A DNA stretch of 64,000 nt from Prevotella sp. (lineage in GTDB: Bacteria > Bacteroidota > Bacteroidia > Bacteroidales > Bacteroidaceae): the NCBI GenBank assembly GCA_016286995.1, contig JAEEVA010000014.1, forward strand, positions 1 through 64,000, given 5' to 3'. The translations under genes and the position numbers were made by a program. Each line of letters opens with the position of its first letter. The first letter of the stretch is position 1. Below the pieces are notes generated by a model that searched no databases, was not told where the DNA came from, and saw only the letters and a program-made list of their open reading frames with translations. Shown piece by piece: positions 48,927-60,214 of this stretch.

Positions 48927-51464
48927 ATGGATCAGACATTTGACAACGACAGAATTGTAAAAATCAACATCGAGGAGGAGATGAAATCCTCCTACATCGA
49001 CTATTCGATGTCCGTCATCGTAGCCCGTGCATTGCCCGACGTACGTGACGGTTTCAAACCTGTACATCGCCGTATCCTCTACGGTATGATGGGTATCAAC
49101 AACGTTTCCACACAGCCCTACAAGAAGTGTGCCCGCGTCGTCGGTGAGGTGCTCGGTAAGTATCACCCCCACGGCGACGGTTCAGTCTATGGTGCTCTCG
49201 TTCGTATGGCCCAGGACTGGAACATGCGCTACACGCTCGTGGACGGACAGGGTAACTTCGGTTCGGTCGACGGTGACTCGCCTGCCGCCATGCGTTACAC
49301 GGAGTGCCGCCTCTCGAAGATGGGTGAGCACATCATGGACGACCTGGACAAGGAGACCGTCGATATGGTCAACAACTTCGACGACTCGCTGGTAGAGCCC
49401 AGCGTGATGCCGACGAAGATTCCCAATCTGCTGGTGAACGGTGGTAACGGTATTGCCGTAGGTATGGCTACCAACATGCCCACGCACAATCTGGGTGAGG
49501 TCATTGACGGCTGCTGCGCCTACATCGACAACCCCGATATCGATACCGACGGACTGATGCAGTACATTCCCGGTCCCGACTTCCCCACAGGAGCTTATAT
49601 CTATGGCCTGCAGGGCGTGCGCGACGCCTACGAGACGGGTCGCGGCCGCATCGTGATGCGTGCCAAGGCTGAGATTGAGAGTACCGAGACCCACGACAAG
49701 ATTGTGGTCACCGAGATTCCCTACGGCGTCAACAAGGCCGACCTCGTGGCCTATATCGCCGACCTCGCCAACCAGCACAAGATTGAGGGCGTTGCCAATG
49801 TCAACGACGAGTCGGGCCGTCAGGGCATGCGTATCGTCGTCGACTGCAAGCGTGACTGCAACGCTAATGTGCTACTGAATAAACTGTTTAAGATGACGGC
49901 GCTACAGAGCTCATTCTCAGTAAATAACATTGCTCTGGTAAAAGGCCGTCCCCGTCTGCTCTCGCTGAAGGAGTGCGTCAAGTATTTCGTCGAGCACCGT
50001 CACGACGTCACCATCCGTCGCACGAAGTACGACCTGCGCAAAGCTCAGGAGCGTGCCCACATTCTGGAGGGTTTGATCATCGCCGTCAACAACATCGACG
50101 AGGTGGTACATATTATAAGGAATAGTAAGACCCCGAGCGATGCCCAGCGCAACTTGGAGGCCCGCTTCGAACTGGACGAGTTGCAGTCGAAGGCCATCGT
50201 CGATATGCGTTTGTCGCAGCTTACCGGTCTGCGTGTCGACCAGCTCCATCAGGAGTACGACGACCTCATGAAGCTCATCGCTGACCTGCAGGAGATTCTC
50301 GACAATCCCGAGCGTTGTAAGGAGGTTATGAAGCAGGAACTGCAGGAGGTGAAGGAGAAGTATGGCGACGCCCGTCGTACGGAGATTATCCCCTTCGACC
50401 ACGAGTTCAATGCTGAGGACTTCTATCCCGATGATCCTGTCGTTATCACCATCAGCCACATGGGTTACATCAAGCGTACCCATCTTGACGAGTTCCACGA
50501 GCAGGGACGTGGCGGTATGGGTTCGAAGGCTGCCCGCCACCGTGACAACGACTTCACCGAGTATATCTATCCGGCTACGATGCACAATACGCTGCTCTTC
50601 TTCACCCAGAAGGGTCGCTGCTACTGGCAGAAGTGCTACGAGATTCCAGAGGGCGACAAGAACTCGAAGGGTCGTGCTATCCAGAATATGCTGAACATCG
50701 AACCCGACGATGCCATCAATGCCGTGCTGCGCATCAAGAACTTCAACGACGAGGAGTTCCTGCAGTCGCATTACGTCATGTTTGCCACCAAGCAGGGTAT
50801 CATCAAGAAGACCCGTCTCGATGCCTACAAGAACGTACGTGCTGCCGGTGTGCGCGCCATCAATATCAATGAGGGCGACGAGGTAGTAGGTGTTCGTCTG
50901 ACCAATGGCCACAACGAGATTCTGCTGGCCAACCGTAACGGTCGTGCCGTGCGCTTCGACGAGAACGATGTCCGTACCATGGGCCGTGTGTCTACCGGTG
51001 TCATCGGTATGCGTCTGGACGGTGGCGACGACGAGGTGGTCGGTATGGTATGCGTCAACGACCCGTCTGTCGAGACCATCATGGTGGTCAGCGAGAACGG
51101 CTACGGCAAGCGCTCCGAAGTTGAGGACTACCGCAAGACTCTGCGTGGTGCCAAGGGTGTCAAGACCCTCGCCATCACTGAGAAGACCGGTCGTCTGGTA
51201 GCCATCAAGGTGGTGACTGACGAGAACGACCTCATGATTATCAATAAGTCGGGAGTCCTCATCCGCCTGAAGGTCGCCGACGTACGTGTTATGGGCCGTG
51301 CCACTCAGGGTGTCCGTCTCATCAACCTCGCCAAGAAGAACGACAGCATTGCCAGCGTCTGCAAGGTGATGTCCAGTCAGGAAGAGGACGTCGAGGAGGC
51401 CGAGGTACTCAACGAGGAACAGCCTGCTGAGGAAAACGACGCTCCAGTCATCGACGTGGAATAA
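48927..51464 (+). CDS. gyrA: DNA gyrase subunit A
   Basis: [56 protein letters not shown]. Confidence 0.95.
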   Translation: MDQTFDNDRIVKINIEEEMKSSYIDYSMSVIVARALPDVRDGFKPVHRRILYGMMGINNVSTQPYKKCARVVGEVLGKYHPHGDGSVYGALVRMAQDWNMRYTLVDGQGNFGSVDGDSPAAMRYTECRLSKMGEHIMDDLDKETVDMVNNFDDSLVEPSVMPTKIPNLLVNGGNGIAVGMATNMPTHNLGEVIDGCCAYIDNPDIDTDGLMQYIPGPDFPTGAYIYGLQGVRDAYETGRGRIVMRAKAEIESTETHDKIVVTEIPYGVNKADLVAYIADLANQHKIEGVANVNDESGRQGMRIVVDCKRDCNANVLLNKLFKMTALQSSFSVNNIALVKGRPRLLSLKECVKYFVEHRHDVTIRRTKYDLRKAQERAHILEGLIIAVNNIDEVVHIIRNSKTPSDAQRNLEARFELDELQSKAIVDMRLSQLTGLRVDQLHQEYDDLMKLIADLQEILDNPERCKEVMKQELQEVKEKYGDARRTEIIPFDHEFNAEDFYPDDPVVITISHMGYIKRTHLDEFHEQGRGGMGSKAARHRDNDFTEYIYPATMHNTLLFFTQKGRCYWQKCYEIPEGDKNSKGRAIQNMLNIEPDDAINAVLRIKNFNDEEFLQSHYVMFATKQGIIKKTRLDAYKNVRAAGVRAININEGDEVVGVRLTNGHNEILLANRNGRAVRFDENDVRTMGRVSTGVIGMRLDGGDDEVVGMVCVNDPSVETIMVVSENGYGKRSEVEDYRKTLRGAKGVKTLAITEKTGRLVAIKVVTDENDLMIINKSGVLIRLKVADVRVMGRATQGVRLINLAKKNDSIASVCKVMSSQEEDVEEAEVLNEEQPAEENDAPVIDVE

Positions 51465-51517
51465 ACAATAATAATAGTAAATCGTAAATTGTCAAATAGT
51501 AAATTAACTAAAGGCTT

Positions 51518-52732
51518 ATGAAAAAATTAATGATGATGGCAATGATGCTCGTAGCAAGTGCTACGGCTTTTGCCGGTGACAGTGACGCTCTGAAGAGCGT
51601 CCTGAAGTCTAAGAACTATGCTGAGGCTGCCCAGATGGTAAAGCAGAGTCTCGGCCAGTTGGCTGACAATGCCGAGAAGGCTAAGGCTTACAACCACTTG
51701 GTAGACCTGGCTATGGCCAAGGTACAGAACGAGACAGGCATTATTGCCGAGAACCAGCTCGCCGCCATGGGGCAGGGTAAGGTGAAGGAGTATGATGCCC
51801 TCGGTCTGGCCGATGGTATCTGCGACGCTATTGACGCAGCAGTAGAGTGTGACAAATTCGACCAGCAGCCCGATGCTAAGGGCAAGGTGAAGCCTAAGTT
51901 CGCTGAGAAGAACGCCCAGCGCGTATGGGCTGTTCGCCAGCATCTGGTGAACATCGGTCAAGAGCAGGCCGCTCAGAACAATGACGCTGGTGTGCTGAAG
52001 TATTGGGGTGCTTTCATCGATTCTGCCGAGAATCCCTTCTTCGCCGCATGTGACCACAATCCCGAGAAGGAGTACGTTGGTCAGGTGGCTTTCTTTGCCG
52101 GACGCTATGCTTATCAGGCTGGCGAGATGGACCGTGCCAACCGCTACTTCGAGGTTGCCAAGCGTGACCCGCAGCAGAAGGCCGACGCTGTCAACTTCCA
52201 ACTCTATGCCATGCGCCAGCAGCTGAAGACCCATGCCGACTCTGTGGCGTATGTCAACCAGCTGAAGCAGATGTACGAGCAGGAGCCTGAGAACGATGTT
52301 GTCATCGATGGCATCAACTCTATGTATGAAGGCATGAAGGACAAGGAAGCACAGGCTGCATTCCTCGATGCTCACCTCGCCAAGTATCCCAACTCGTTCA
52401 CCGCTCTGGCCAACAAGGGTCTGATGGCTGTCAATGCCAACAACGCCGAGGAAGGTGCCAAGTGGCTTCGCAAGGCCAGTGAGGCCAAGCCCGACAATGC
52501 CGTTGTATGGACCTATCTGGGTGCTTGTCTGAGCGTTTTGGCTGCCAATGCCACCGACAACGCTACCGGCACGAAGTATTACGACGAAGCCATTGCCGCT
52601 TTCGACAAGGCCAAGGAACTCGATCCTGAGCGTCAGCTGGCTAACTGGGGCTACAACCGCTATCAGGCCTACTATGGCCGCTACGGTGCTGACGACCCCA
52701 AGACGAAGGCTGCTGAGGCTGACATGAAGTAA
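51518..52732 (+). CDS. Secreted TPR-repeat protein, hypothetical
   Basis: Signal peptide; helical repeats, e.g. YYDEAIAAFDKAKELDPERQLANWGYN. Confidence 0.7.
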   Translation: MKKLMMMAMMLVASATAFAGDSDALKSVLKSKNYAEAAQMVKQSLGQLADNAEKAKAYNHLVDLAMAKVQNETGIIAENQLAAMGQGKVKEYDALGLADGICDAIDAAVECDKFDQQPDAKGKVKPKFAEKNAQRVWAVRQHLVNIGQEQAAQNNDAGVLKYWGAFIDSAENPFFAACDHNPEKEYVGQVAFFAGRYAYQAGEMDRANRYFEVAKRDPQQKADAVNFQLYAMRQQLKTHADSVAYVNQLKQMYEQEPENDVVIDGINSMYEGMKDKEAQAAFLDAHLAKYPNSFTALANKGLMAVNANNAEEGAKWLRKASEAKPDNAVVWTYLGACLSVLAANATDNATGTKYYDEAIAAFDKAKELDPERQLANWGYNRYQAYYGRYGADDPKTKAAEADMK

Positions 52733-52760
52733 TGAGGCTTACGTGAAGTCATTACATAGT

Positions 52761-52798
52761 AAAAATCGGGTTGACGTTTGGTCAGCCCGATTTTTTTA
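52761..52798. terminator. Intrinsic terminator
   Basis: AAAATCGGGTTGAC-GTTTG-GTCAGCCCGATTTTTTTA. Confidence 0.85.
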
Positions 52799-52874
52799 TT
52801 AGTCATTGTCATTACGGATATAATTACGATCATTACGGCAATTAGTTTCTAAAGACCCGGGAAAGCCCGCACTT

Positions 52875-55772
52875 TTATCGTTTGAGTTCCTCCTTCAGGT
52901 ATTTGGGGGTGTAGCCTTTGCGGCTCTTGGCCACTTCGGCAGGTGTGCCGGTGGTGAGGATGGTGCCGCCGCGGCGTCCGCCCTCCGGTCCCATGTCGAT
53001 GATGTGGTCGGCCTGACGGATGACGTCGAGGTTGTGTTCGATGACGATGACCGTATTACCACGGTCGACGAGTCGGCGCAGCACGTCCATCAGTATGCGA
53101 ATGTCCTCGAAGTGCAGGCCCGTGGTAGGCTCGTCGAGGATGAATACGGTACGCCCTGTGTCCTTCTTGGCCAGTTCGGCAGCCAGTTTCACGCGCTGGC
53201 TCTCACCGCCGCTGAGTGTCGTGGAGGGCTGTCCGAGTTTGATGTATCCGAGTCCGACGTCCTTCAGCGTCTTGATGCGTCGCAGGATGTCGGGCACGTT
53301 TTCGAAGAAGTCACAGGCCTGGTTGATGGTCATGTCGAGCACGTCGGCAATGGACTTGCCCTTGTAGCGCACTTCAAGTGTTTCGCGGTTGTAGCGCTTG
53401 CCGTGACATTCCTCGCAGGGCACCTGGATGTCGGGCAAAAAGTTCATCTCAATGGTTTTATAGCCATTGCCGCCGCACGTCTCGCAGCGGCCACCCTTGA
53501 CGTTAAATGAAAAGCGGCCTGGCTTGTAGCCGCGAATCTGGGCTTCGGGCAGGTTGACAAATAGGCTGCGAATATCGGAGAAGACGCCGGTATAGGTAGC
53601 CGGATTCGAGCGTGGCGTCCGTCCGATGGGCGTCTGGTCGACGTTGACTACCTTGTCGACATGCTCCAGACCCTCGATGCTGTCGTAGGGCATGGGAGCC
53701 TGCAGGGAACGGTAGAAATGGCGTGAGAGGATGGGGTAGAGCGTGTCGTTGATGAGCGTCGACTTGCCGGAACCCGAAACGCCAGTGACGACGATGAGCT
53801 TGCCTAAAGGAAACGCGACGTCGATGTTCTTGAGGTTGTTGCCGCGGCAGCCATGCAGTGTAAGTGTAGAGTGGAGAGTGGAGAGTGTAGAATTATCGGG
53901 GCAGCGAGAGCCATCAGGTCCTTTGGAAAACGAGGAAGGACGGTTTGATGCGACACTGTCGCAGCGTACAGAACCGTTGAGGTATTGGGCGGTCAGCGTG
54001 TTGCTTTTGAGCATGTCGGCCACGGTGCCCTGGAAGACCACTTCGCCGCCCTTGCGTCCGGCTCGGGGACCAATGTCAATAATGTAGTCGGCATGGAGCA
54101 TCATGTCGCGGTCGTGTTCAACGACGATGACGGTGTTGCCCAGGTCGCGCAGTTCCTTGAGCGAATGGATGAGGCGTTCGTTGTCGCGCTGGTGCAGACC
54201 GATGCTGGGCTCGTCGAGGATGTAGAGCACGTTGACCAGCTGCGAGCCGATTTGTGTGGCCAGTCGGATGCGCTGGCTCTCGCCGCCCGACAGGGAAGAC
54301 GTGCGACGGTTCAGGGCCAGATAGTCGAGACCCACGCCAAGCAGGAAGTCCAGTCGGGTGCGTATCTCCTTCAGGATTTCGCTGGCAATCTGAAGCTGCT
54401 GGTGGTCTAAGTGCTTTTCGCACTCGTCCAGCCATGAGCGCAACTCATTCAAATCCATGCTGGCCAGCTCGCTGATGTTCTTGTCCCAAATCTTATACGA
54501 CAGGGCTTCACGGTTCAGTCGCTGTCCGTGACACTCGGGACACTCGCACTCTGCCAGGAACTGGTCGGCCCACTTTTGTCCACCCGTGGAGTCGTCGCTC
54601 TCCATGACCGAGCGCAGGTACTTCACCACGCCGTCGAAGTCTACGAAGTAGTCGCTGCTGGTATGCACCAGTTCCTTGTCGATGCGCACGCTCTCCAATG
54701 AACCATAGAGAATCTCGTTGAGTGCTTCGTCAGGAATGTCGGCAATGGGTGTCTTCAGCTGGCAGTCGTGTTTGTGTAGGATGGCGTCTATCTGCCAGAA
54801 TATCATCTGGTTCTTGTATTTCCCTAAAGGAACGATGCCGCCCTCATGGATGCTCTGCTTGCGGTTGGGGATGACCTTCGTGAGGTCTATTTCGTTGATA
54901 TAGCCCAGACCCTTGCACCGCGGACAAGCCCCCTGTGGGGAGTTGAACGAGAAGGTGTTCGGTGCGGGGTCGCTGTAGGAGATGCCGGATGTCGGACACA
55001 TCAGTCGCCTGGAGAAGTGCTTGGCAGTTCCCGTCTCGTAGTCGATGATCATGATGAGGCCTTCGCCTTGCTTCATGGCTATCTGTACGCTTTTCCTCAG
55101 ACGCTCGTCCTGAACTTTTTCCCCATCGCTATGAACCATCAACCGGTCAATGACCACCTCGATGTCGTGCATCTTGTAGCGGTCGACCTTCATGCCCTGC
55201 GTCAGTTCCTGCAGTTCGCCGTCGACGCGGATGTGTACATAGCCCTTGCGGCGCATGCTCTCGAAGAGTTCGCGGTAGTGACCCTTGCGGCCTTGCACTA
55301 ATGGTGCCAGAATCAGGATTTTGCGACCGGCATAGTCGTGCTGTATCATGTCGATGACCTTCTCCTCGGTGTACTTCATCATCGGTTCGCCGGTCATGTA
55401 GCTGTAGGCCTTGCCGGCGCGGGCATAGAGCAGACGCAGGTAGTCGTAGATTTCCGTCGTGGTGCCTACGGTGGAGCGGGGGTTCTTGTTGGTGGTTTTC
55501 TGTTCGATGCTGATGACGGGCGACAGTCCCGTAATCTTGTCAACATCAGGACGTTCCATGCCTCCGAGGAAATTTCTTGCGTAGGCCGAGAAGGTCTCGA
55601 TGTAGCGGCGCTGTCCCTCGGCAAAGATGGTGTCGAAGGCCAGCGACGACTTGCCCGAGCCTGATAGTCCGGTAATGACCGTCAGGGAGTTGCGGGGAAT
55701 CTCGACGTCGATGTTTTTCAGGTTATGGACGCGGGCACCCCAGACGTTAATAGTCTCCTTGCTATTACTCAT
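52875..55772 (-). CDS. uvrA: Excinuclease ABC subunit A
   Basis: [55 protein letters not shown]. Confidence 0.97.
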   Translation of the reverse strand: MSNSKETINVWGARVHNLKNIDVEIPRNSLTVITGLSGSGKSSLAFDTIFAEGQRRYIETFSAYARNFLGGMERPDVDKITGLSPVISIEQKTTNKNPRSTVGTTTEIYDYLRLLYARAGKAYSYMTGEPMMKYTEEKVIDMIQHDYAGRKILILAPLVQGRKGHYRELFESMRRKGYVHIRVDGELQELTQGMKVDRYKMHDIEVVIDRLMVHSDGEKVQDERLRKSVQIAMKQGEGLIMIIDYETGTAKHFSRRLMCPTSGISYSDPAPNTFSFNSPQGACPRCKGLGYINEIDLTKVIPNRKQSIHEGGIVPLGKYKNQMIFWQIDAILHKHDCQLKTPIADIPDEALNEILYGSLESVRIDKELVHTSSDYFVDFDGVVKYLRSVMESDDSTGGQKWADQFLAECECPECHGQRLNREALSYKIWDKNISELASMDLNELRSWLDECEKHLDHQQLQIASEILKEIRTRLDFLLGVGLDYLALNRRTSSLSGGESQRIRLATQIGSQLVNVLYILDEPSIGLHQRDNERLIHSLKELRDLGNTVIVVEHDRDMMLHADYIIDIGPRAGRKGGEVVFQGTVADMLKSNTLTAQYLNGSVRCDSVASNRPSSFSKGPDGSRCPDNSTLSTLHSTLTLHGCRGNNLKNIDVAFPLGKLIVVTGVSGSGKSTLINDTLYPILSRHFYRSLQAPMPYDSIEGLEHVDKVVNVDQTPIGRTPRSNPATYTGVFSDIRSLFVNLPEAQIRGYKPGRFSFNVKGGRCETCGGNGYKTIEMNFLPDIQVPCEECHGKRYNRETLEVRYKGKSIADVLDMTINQACDFFENVPDILRRIKTLKDVGLGYIKLGQPSTTLSGGESQRVKLAAELAKKDTGRTVFILDEPTTGLHFEDIRILMDVLRRLVDRGNTVIVIEHNLDVIRQADHIIDMGPEGGRRGGTILTTGTPAEVAKSRKGYTPKYLKEELKR
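53864..53891. repeat. Heptamer array (GTGKAGA x4) inside uvrA
   Basis: GTGTAGA GTGGAGA GTGGAGA GTGTAGA; translated [12 protein letters not shown]. Confidence 0.85.
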
Positions 55773-56499
55773 CGCCGCCTCCGCTGGTACTTACCTCGTT
55801 GAAGCTGCGAATCAGGTTGATGTCGCGGCGGATGTTGTATTCGATGCCGTCGGCACCACGGGCCTTGACCAGCACGAAGTAGACGCCGTCCTTGACGGGG
55901 TGGCCGTTGTATTTGCCGTCCCATCCCTTCGAGATGTCTGTCCATTCAAAGAGCTTCTGTCCCCAGCGGTTGAAGATGTAGCCGTGGAACTCGACGATGC
56001 TCTTGTAGTGGCCCGTGCTGTTGGGGTCATCACTGTTGACGCCCTTGGCACCATAGATATCGTTGATGTGGTCGTCGTTGGGCGAGAAGGCGTTGGGCAT
56101 CTCCAGATGACTCTCGCTGATGGTGACGCGGAACTCAGCCGACGACACGAGTTCGCCTTCCTGCATGACCTTCAGCGTCACGGTGGTCAGGCCGGACTCT
56201 GTGAAGTTGTACTCCGTATCCTCCTCGTAGCGCGTCACCTCGCTGCTGCTGTCGTTGGCGCCCTTATGACTGAAGTGCCATTCCAGCGTGGCACCCTCGT
56301 CCAGCGACGAGGCATTGGCCTTGAACGAGACACGCAGGGGAGCTTCCTCTGTGAATTCCGCAGCCTGCTCGTCGGGAATTGCCGTGACGGTAACTTCCTC
56401 GCCGTTCTTCAGGTACGTTGCGGTGGGTGCAATGTCTGCAAAGACGTGCAAAGAGGTCATGAAAACCACCAAAGTGGCTATTATTCTGCTTGTTTTCAT
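55765..56499 (-). CDS. Secreted protein with CHU_C / gliding-motility (T9SS type B) C-terminal domain
   Basis: [21 protein letters not shown]...[48 protein letters not shown]. Confidence 0.88.
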   Translation of the reverse strand: MKTSRIIATLVVFMTSLHVFADIAPTATYLKNGEEVTVTAIPDEQAAEFTEEAPLRVSFKANASSLDEGATLEWHFSHKGANDSSSEVTRYEEDTEYNFTESGLTTVTLKVMQEGELVSSAEFRVTISESHLEMPNAFSPNDDHINDIYGAKGVNSDDPNSTGHYKSIVEFHGYIFNRWGQKLFEWTDISKGWDGKYNGHPVKDGVYFVLVKARGADGIEYNIRRDINLIRSFNEVSTSGGGDE

Positions 56500-56562
56500 C
56501 TTGAAAAAGAAATAATTTGTGCAAAATTAGCGAAAAAAGTCGGACTTCCGCATCTTTTTTTG

Positions 56563-56570
56563 TAATTTTG
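56563..56570 (+). promoter_or_regulatory. Promoter TAATTTTG
   Basis: TAnnTTTG about 30 bp before the ATG. Confidence 0.5.
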
Positions 56571-56598
56571 TAGCGCAAAACTGAAAAATAGTTGAATT

Positions 56599-57747
56599 AT
56601 GAGACGTTTTTTACTATATTTCCTCGTGTTGGCAGCCTTTTCCATGACTGCTGCAACATCTTTGGCGCAGACCGACAAGGACATGCGCCAGCGTGAAATC
56701 CGAGTGGGTGTTATGTTGCCCTTGCACGACATCAATGGTGACGGCAAACGCATGGTGGAATACTATCGCGGTGTGCTGATGGCCTGCGACAGTCTGAAAC
56801 TGAATGGTGTGTCGACCAACATCTGTGCCTGGAACCTGGCCGAGGACGGTGACATTAGCGAGGTGCTCAGCGACCCGCGTGCTGCCGACCGTGACCTGAT
56901 CATCGGTCCGTTGTACACGAAGCAGGTGAAGACTCTGGGTGATTTTGCCAAGGCCCACGACATCCGTCTTCTCATTCCGTTCTCCGTCAGTTCCACGGAA
57001 GTGTACGACAACGGCAACATCTTCCAGGTGTACCAGAACGGCAACACGCTGAACGAGTCGTATGTGTACCATTTCTACCAGCGTTTCAAGGACTACCACA
57101 CCATCGTCGTCGACTGTAACGACTCGACCAGTACGAAGGGTGGCTTTACCAGTGCGCTGCGCCGTAAGCTGGAACAGGAAAGTAACGTCTATTCCATTAC
57201 CAACCTGAAGTCGAGCGAGAGCATGTTCCGCAAGTGCTTCTCCACCTCCCAGCCCAATGTCGTCGTGCTGAATACGAGCCGCTCTGCTGAGTTGAGCGTC
57301 GCCTTTGCCAAGCTGAACGGTCTGGTGACGAGCTATCCGCAGATACAGGTGGCAATGTTCGGCTATCCTGAATGGCTGCAGTACACACGTTCGCACCTTG
57401 ACAATTTCTATAAGTTCGACGTTTACGTGCCTTCGACCTACTATATGGACCCGCTGTCGGCTCGTACAGCCCGTCTGAAGCAGAAGTACCGCTGGAATTT
57501 CCATCAGGACATGCAGAACTATCCTCAGCGCTTTGCCGCCGCCGGTTTCGACCATGCCTACTTCTTCATCCGCGGACTCCATCTGTATGGCAAGAAGTTC
57601 TCCGGAGCTGCCGGTGTGGTGGGCTATACCCCCGTACAGTCGCCCTTGCATTTCGAGCGTATCGGCAATGGCGGCATGCAGAACCGTGCCACGATGCTGG
57701 TACACTACATGAAGGAGGGGCGTATTGAAACGATAAACTACTTCTAA
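56599..57747 (+). CDS. Periplasmic-binding-protein-fold (amino-acid receptor-like) protein
   Basis: Signal peptide; VGVMLPLHDINGDGKRMVEYYRGVLMACDSLKLNG...LIIGPLYTKQVKTLGDFAKAHDIRLLIPFS. Confidence 0.75.
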   Translation: MRRFLLYFLVLAAFSMTAATSLAQTDKDMRQREIRVGVMLPLHDINGDGKRMVEYYRGVLMACDSLKLNGVSTNICAWNLAEDGDISEVLSDPRAADRDLIIGPLYTKQVKTLGDFAKAHDIRLLIPFSVSSTEVYDNGNIFQVYQNGNTLNESYVYHFYQRFKDYHTIVVDCNDSTSTKGGFTSALRRKLEQESNVYSITNLKSSESMFRKCFSTSQPNVVVLNTSRSAELSVAFAKLNGLVTSYPQIQVAMFGYPEWLQYTRSHLDNFYKFDVYVPSTYYMDPLSARTARLKQKYRWNFHQDMQNYPQRFAAAGFDHAYFFIRGLHLYGKKFSGAAGVVGYTPVQSPLHFERIGNGGMQNRATMLVHYMKEGRIETINYF

Positions 57748-57750
57748 GCG

Positions 57751-58548
57751 ATGATGGGCTATATATATAATAAGGTGTATGGTGTGGTGAGAAGGACTTT
57801 TCTTTTTTGCCTTTTCACCTTTTTACCATCGACCATGATGGCCCAGGTCGGCGAATACCGTACCGATTTTGCCGTAGGTGTGAACGGTGGATACCTGATG
57901 AACAAGATTGCCTTTGTCCCTGAAGTGCCGCAGAAGTATTATGGCGGATTGACGGGCGGTCTGACGCTACGCTACACCTGTGAGAAGTATTTTAAAAGCA
58001 TCTGTGCCATTGTGGCCGAAGTGAACTATGCACAGATGGGATGGGAAGAAGACATCCTCGACATGGACGACCAGCCCGTCTACTACTATGGCGACGACGA
58101 CAAGACCAATCCCCTGTATTACAAGCGCAGAATCAACTACTTTCAGATTCCCCTCATGGCCCGACTGGGTTGGGGTAGGGAGCGCAAGGGTTTCCAGGCT
58201 TTCTTTCAGATTGGTCCGCAGATAGGCTTCTACAGCAGCGAAAGCACCGACACGAATGTTGAGCAAGGAAAGAATACGCAGAACCAGCGTGCCTCCTATA
58301 TCGTTGCCCAGGAGACGATGCCCGTCGAGAAAAAGATGGATTACGGCATTACGGGTGGTGTCGGTCTGGAGTTCTCTCATCCCAAGGTAGGCCATTTCCT
58401 GCTGGAAGGCCGCTACTACTTCGGACTGGGTAACATCTACGGCAACACCAAGCAGGACTATTTTGCCAGGTCCAATCATGGTGCCATCATCATCAAGATG
58501 TCGTACCTCTTCGATATCATCCGTACCAAGAACGACAAGATCAAGTAA
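57751..58548 (+). CDS. Outer-membrane beta-barrel (PorT-like) protein
   Basis: Signal peptide; GVNGGYLMNKIAF...YFQIPLMARLGWG...FFQIGPQIGFY. Confidence 0.7.
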   Translation: MMGYIYNKVYGVVRRTFLFCLFTFLPSTMMAQVGEYRTDFAVGVNGGYLMNKIAFVPEVPQKYYGGLTGGLTLRYTCEKYFKSICAIVAEVNYAQMGWEEDILDMDDQPVYYYGDDDKTNPLYYKRRINYFQIPLMARLGWGRERKGFQAFFQIGPQIGFYSSESTDTNVEQGKNTQNQRASYIVAQETMPVEKKMDYGITGGVGLEFSHPKVGHFLLEGRYYFGLGNIYGNTKQDYFARSNHGAIIIKMSYLFDIIRTKNDKIK

Positions 58549-58574
58549 ACATTAAATATTAAAGATTAAACGTT

Positions 58575-60101
58575 ATGTTTGAAAACCAACCTAAAGGACT
58601 TTTTGCGTTGGCACTGGCCAACACAGGTGAGCGATTCGGCTACTATACCATGCTGGCCGTCTTCGCATTGTTTCTGAGAGCCAACTACGGCTTGGACGCA
58701 GGATGGGCAGGTGAAATCTACAGCGATTTCCTCATGCTCGTCTATTTCTTCCCCTTGGTGGGTGGCTGGATGGCCGACAAGTTCGGCTTTGGTAAGATGG
58801 TGACATGGGGTATCATGATTATGTTTGCCGGTTACGTGCTGCTTTCCGTACCTCTTGGTGGCGACACTTTCGCCCTGATTGTCATGCTGGCAGCCCTGCT
58901 GTTCATCGGCTTCGGCACAGGTATGTTCAAAGGCAACCTGCAGGTGATGGTCGGCGACCTGTACAACGACCCGAAGTATGCTGACAAGCGCGATGCGGGC
59001 TTCTCCATCTTCTACATGGCCATCAACATTGGTGCCCTGTTTGCACCGACGGCAGCCGTGAAAATCATGGAGTGGGCACAGCAGAACCTGGGCGTTAGCG
59101 TCAACGACAGCTACCATTTCGCCTTTGCCGTGGCCTGCGCTTCGCTCATTCTGTCTATCGCTATCTACTACATGTTCCGCAGCACCTTCCGCCATGTCGA
59201 AGGTGGAAAGAAAAAGGCTGGTGAGGCTGCCGTCGTCGACGACCTCACACCCGAGCAGACCAAGGAGCGTCTCATTGCACTGGGTCTGGTCTTTGCCGTG
59301 GTCATCTTCTTCTGGATGGCATTCCACCAGAATGGTCTCTCGCTGACTTACTTTGCCGACGAGTTCACGGCACAGAGTGCTACCGGCGTACAGGGTATGG
59401 CCTTCAACGTCTGGAACCTTGTGGCTGTCATCTTCATTATCTATGCCGGCTTCTCTCTGTATCAGGGCAAGACAGCCAAGACCAAGGGCATCTCGGCACT
59501 GGTCATCGTACTGGCCGTGGCCTTCCTCATCTTCAGCTATTCTGTTCAGGAAGGTGTCGTGAAGGTCAGTGCTCCTATCTTCCAGCAATTCAATCCCTTC
59601 TATGTCGTAGCCCTTACACCGGTATCACTGGCCTTGTTCGGCTGGTTGGCATCGAAGGGCAAGGAGCCCTCTGCTCCTCGTAAGATAGCCTATGGTATGC
59701 TGGTGGCTGGTGTAGCCTTCTGCCTCATGGCCTTCTTTTCCTTCGGACTGCCGTTGCCGCAGACCGTACCGGGTGCCGACGGTAATCCCGTTGCAGTGCA
59801 TGTGGCCGACGTATCGCCCAATCTGCTCATTGGCACCTACCTCATCCTGACCTTTGCCGAGCTGCTGCTCTCACCGATGGGCATCTCGTTCGTTTCGAAG
59901 GTAGCACCTCCCAAGTACAAGGGTGCCTGCATGGGTGGCTGGTTTGTGTCTACTGCGCTTGGCAATAAGCTCGTCAGCGTCAGTGCCTATCTTTGGGGCG
60001 GTCTGCCTCTCTGGCTGGTATGGAGCGTGTTCATCGTGCTCTGCCTGCTGTCTGCTGCCTTCATGTTCTCCGTCATGAAACGTCTGGAGAAAGTTTGTTA
60101 A
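58575..60101 (+). CDS. POT-family peptide MFS transporter
   Basis: NTGERFGYYTMLAVFALFLRANYGL; GMFKGNLQVMVGDLYND. Confidence 0.93.
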   Translation: MFENQPKGLFALALANTGERFGYYTMLAVFALFLRANYGLDAGWAGEIYSDFLMLVYFFPLVGGWMADKFGFGKMVTWGIMIMFAGYVLLSVPLGGDTFALIVMLAALLFIGFGTGMFKGNLQVMVGDLYNDPKYADKRDAGFSIFYMAINIGALFAPTAAVKIMEWAQQNLGVSVNDSYHFAFAVACASLILSIAIYYMFRSTFRHVEGGKKKAGEAAVVDDLTPEQTKERLIALGLVFAVVIFFWMAFHQNGLSLTYFADEFTAQSATGVQGMAFNVWNLVAVIFIIYAGFSLYQGKTAKTKGISALVIVLAVAFLIFSYSVQEGVVKVSAPIFQQFNPFYVVALTPVSLALFGWLASKGKEPSAPRKIAYGMLVAGVAFCLMAFFSFGLPLPQTVPGADGNPVAVHVADVSPNLLIGTYLILTFAELLLSPMGISFVSKVAPPKYKGACMGGWFVSTALGNKLVSVSAYLWGGLPLWLVWSVFIVLCLLSAAFMFSVMKRLEKVC

Positions 60102-60214
60102 GGTAAAAGTGAAGAGTGAAAAATTTGCTACCGCCATGATGATGCGACGTGCAGGAGCTTTATGCTTGATGCTATATTGTGCGGTAGCAAATTTTTCACT
60201 TTTCACTTTTACCT
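60101..60214. repeat. 34-bp near-perfect inverted repeat with 46-bp core encoding most of a signal peptide
   Basis: AGGTAAAAGTGAAGAGTGAAAAATTTGCTACCGC / GCGGTAGCAAATTTTTCACTTTTCACTTTTACCT, 33/34. Confidence 0.85.
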
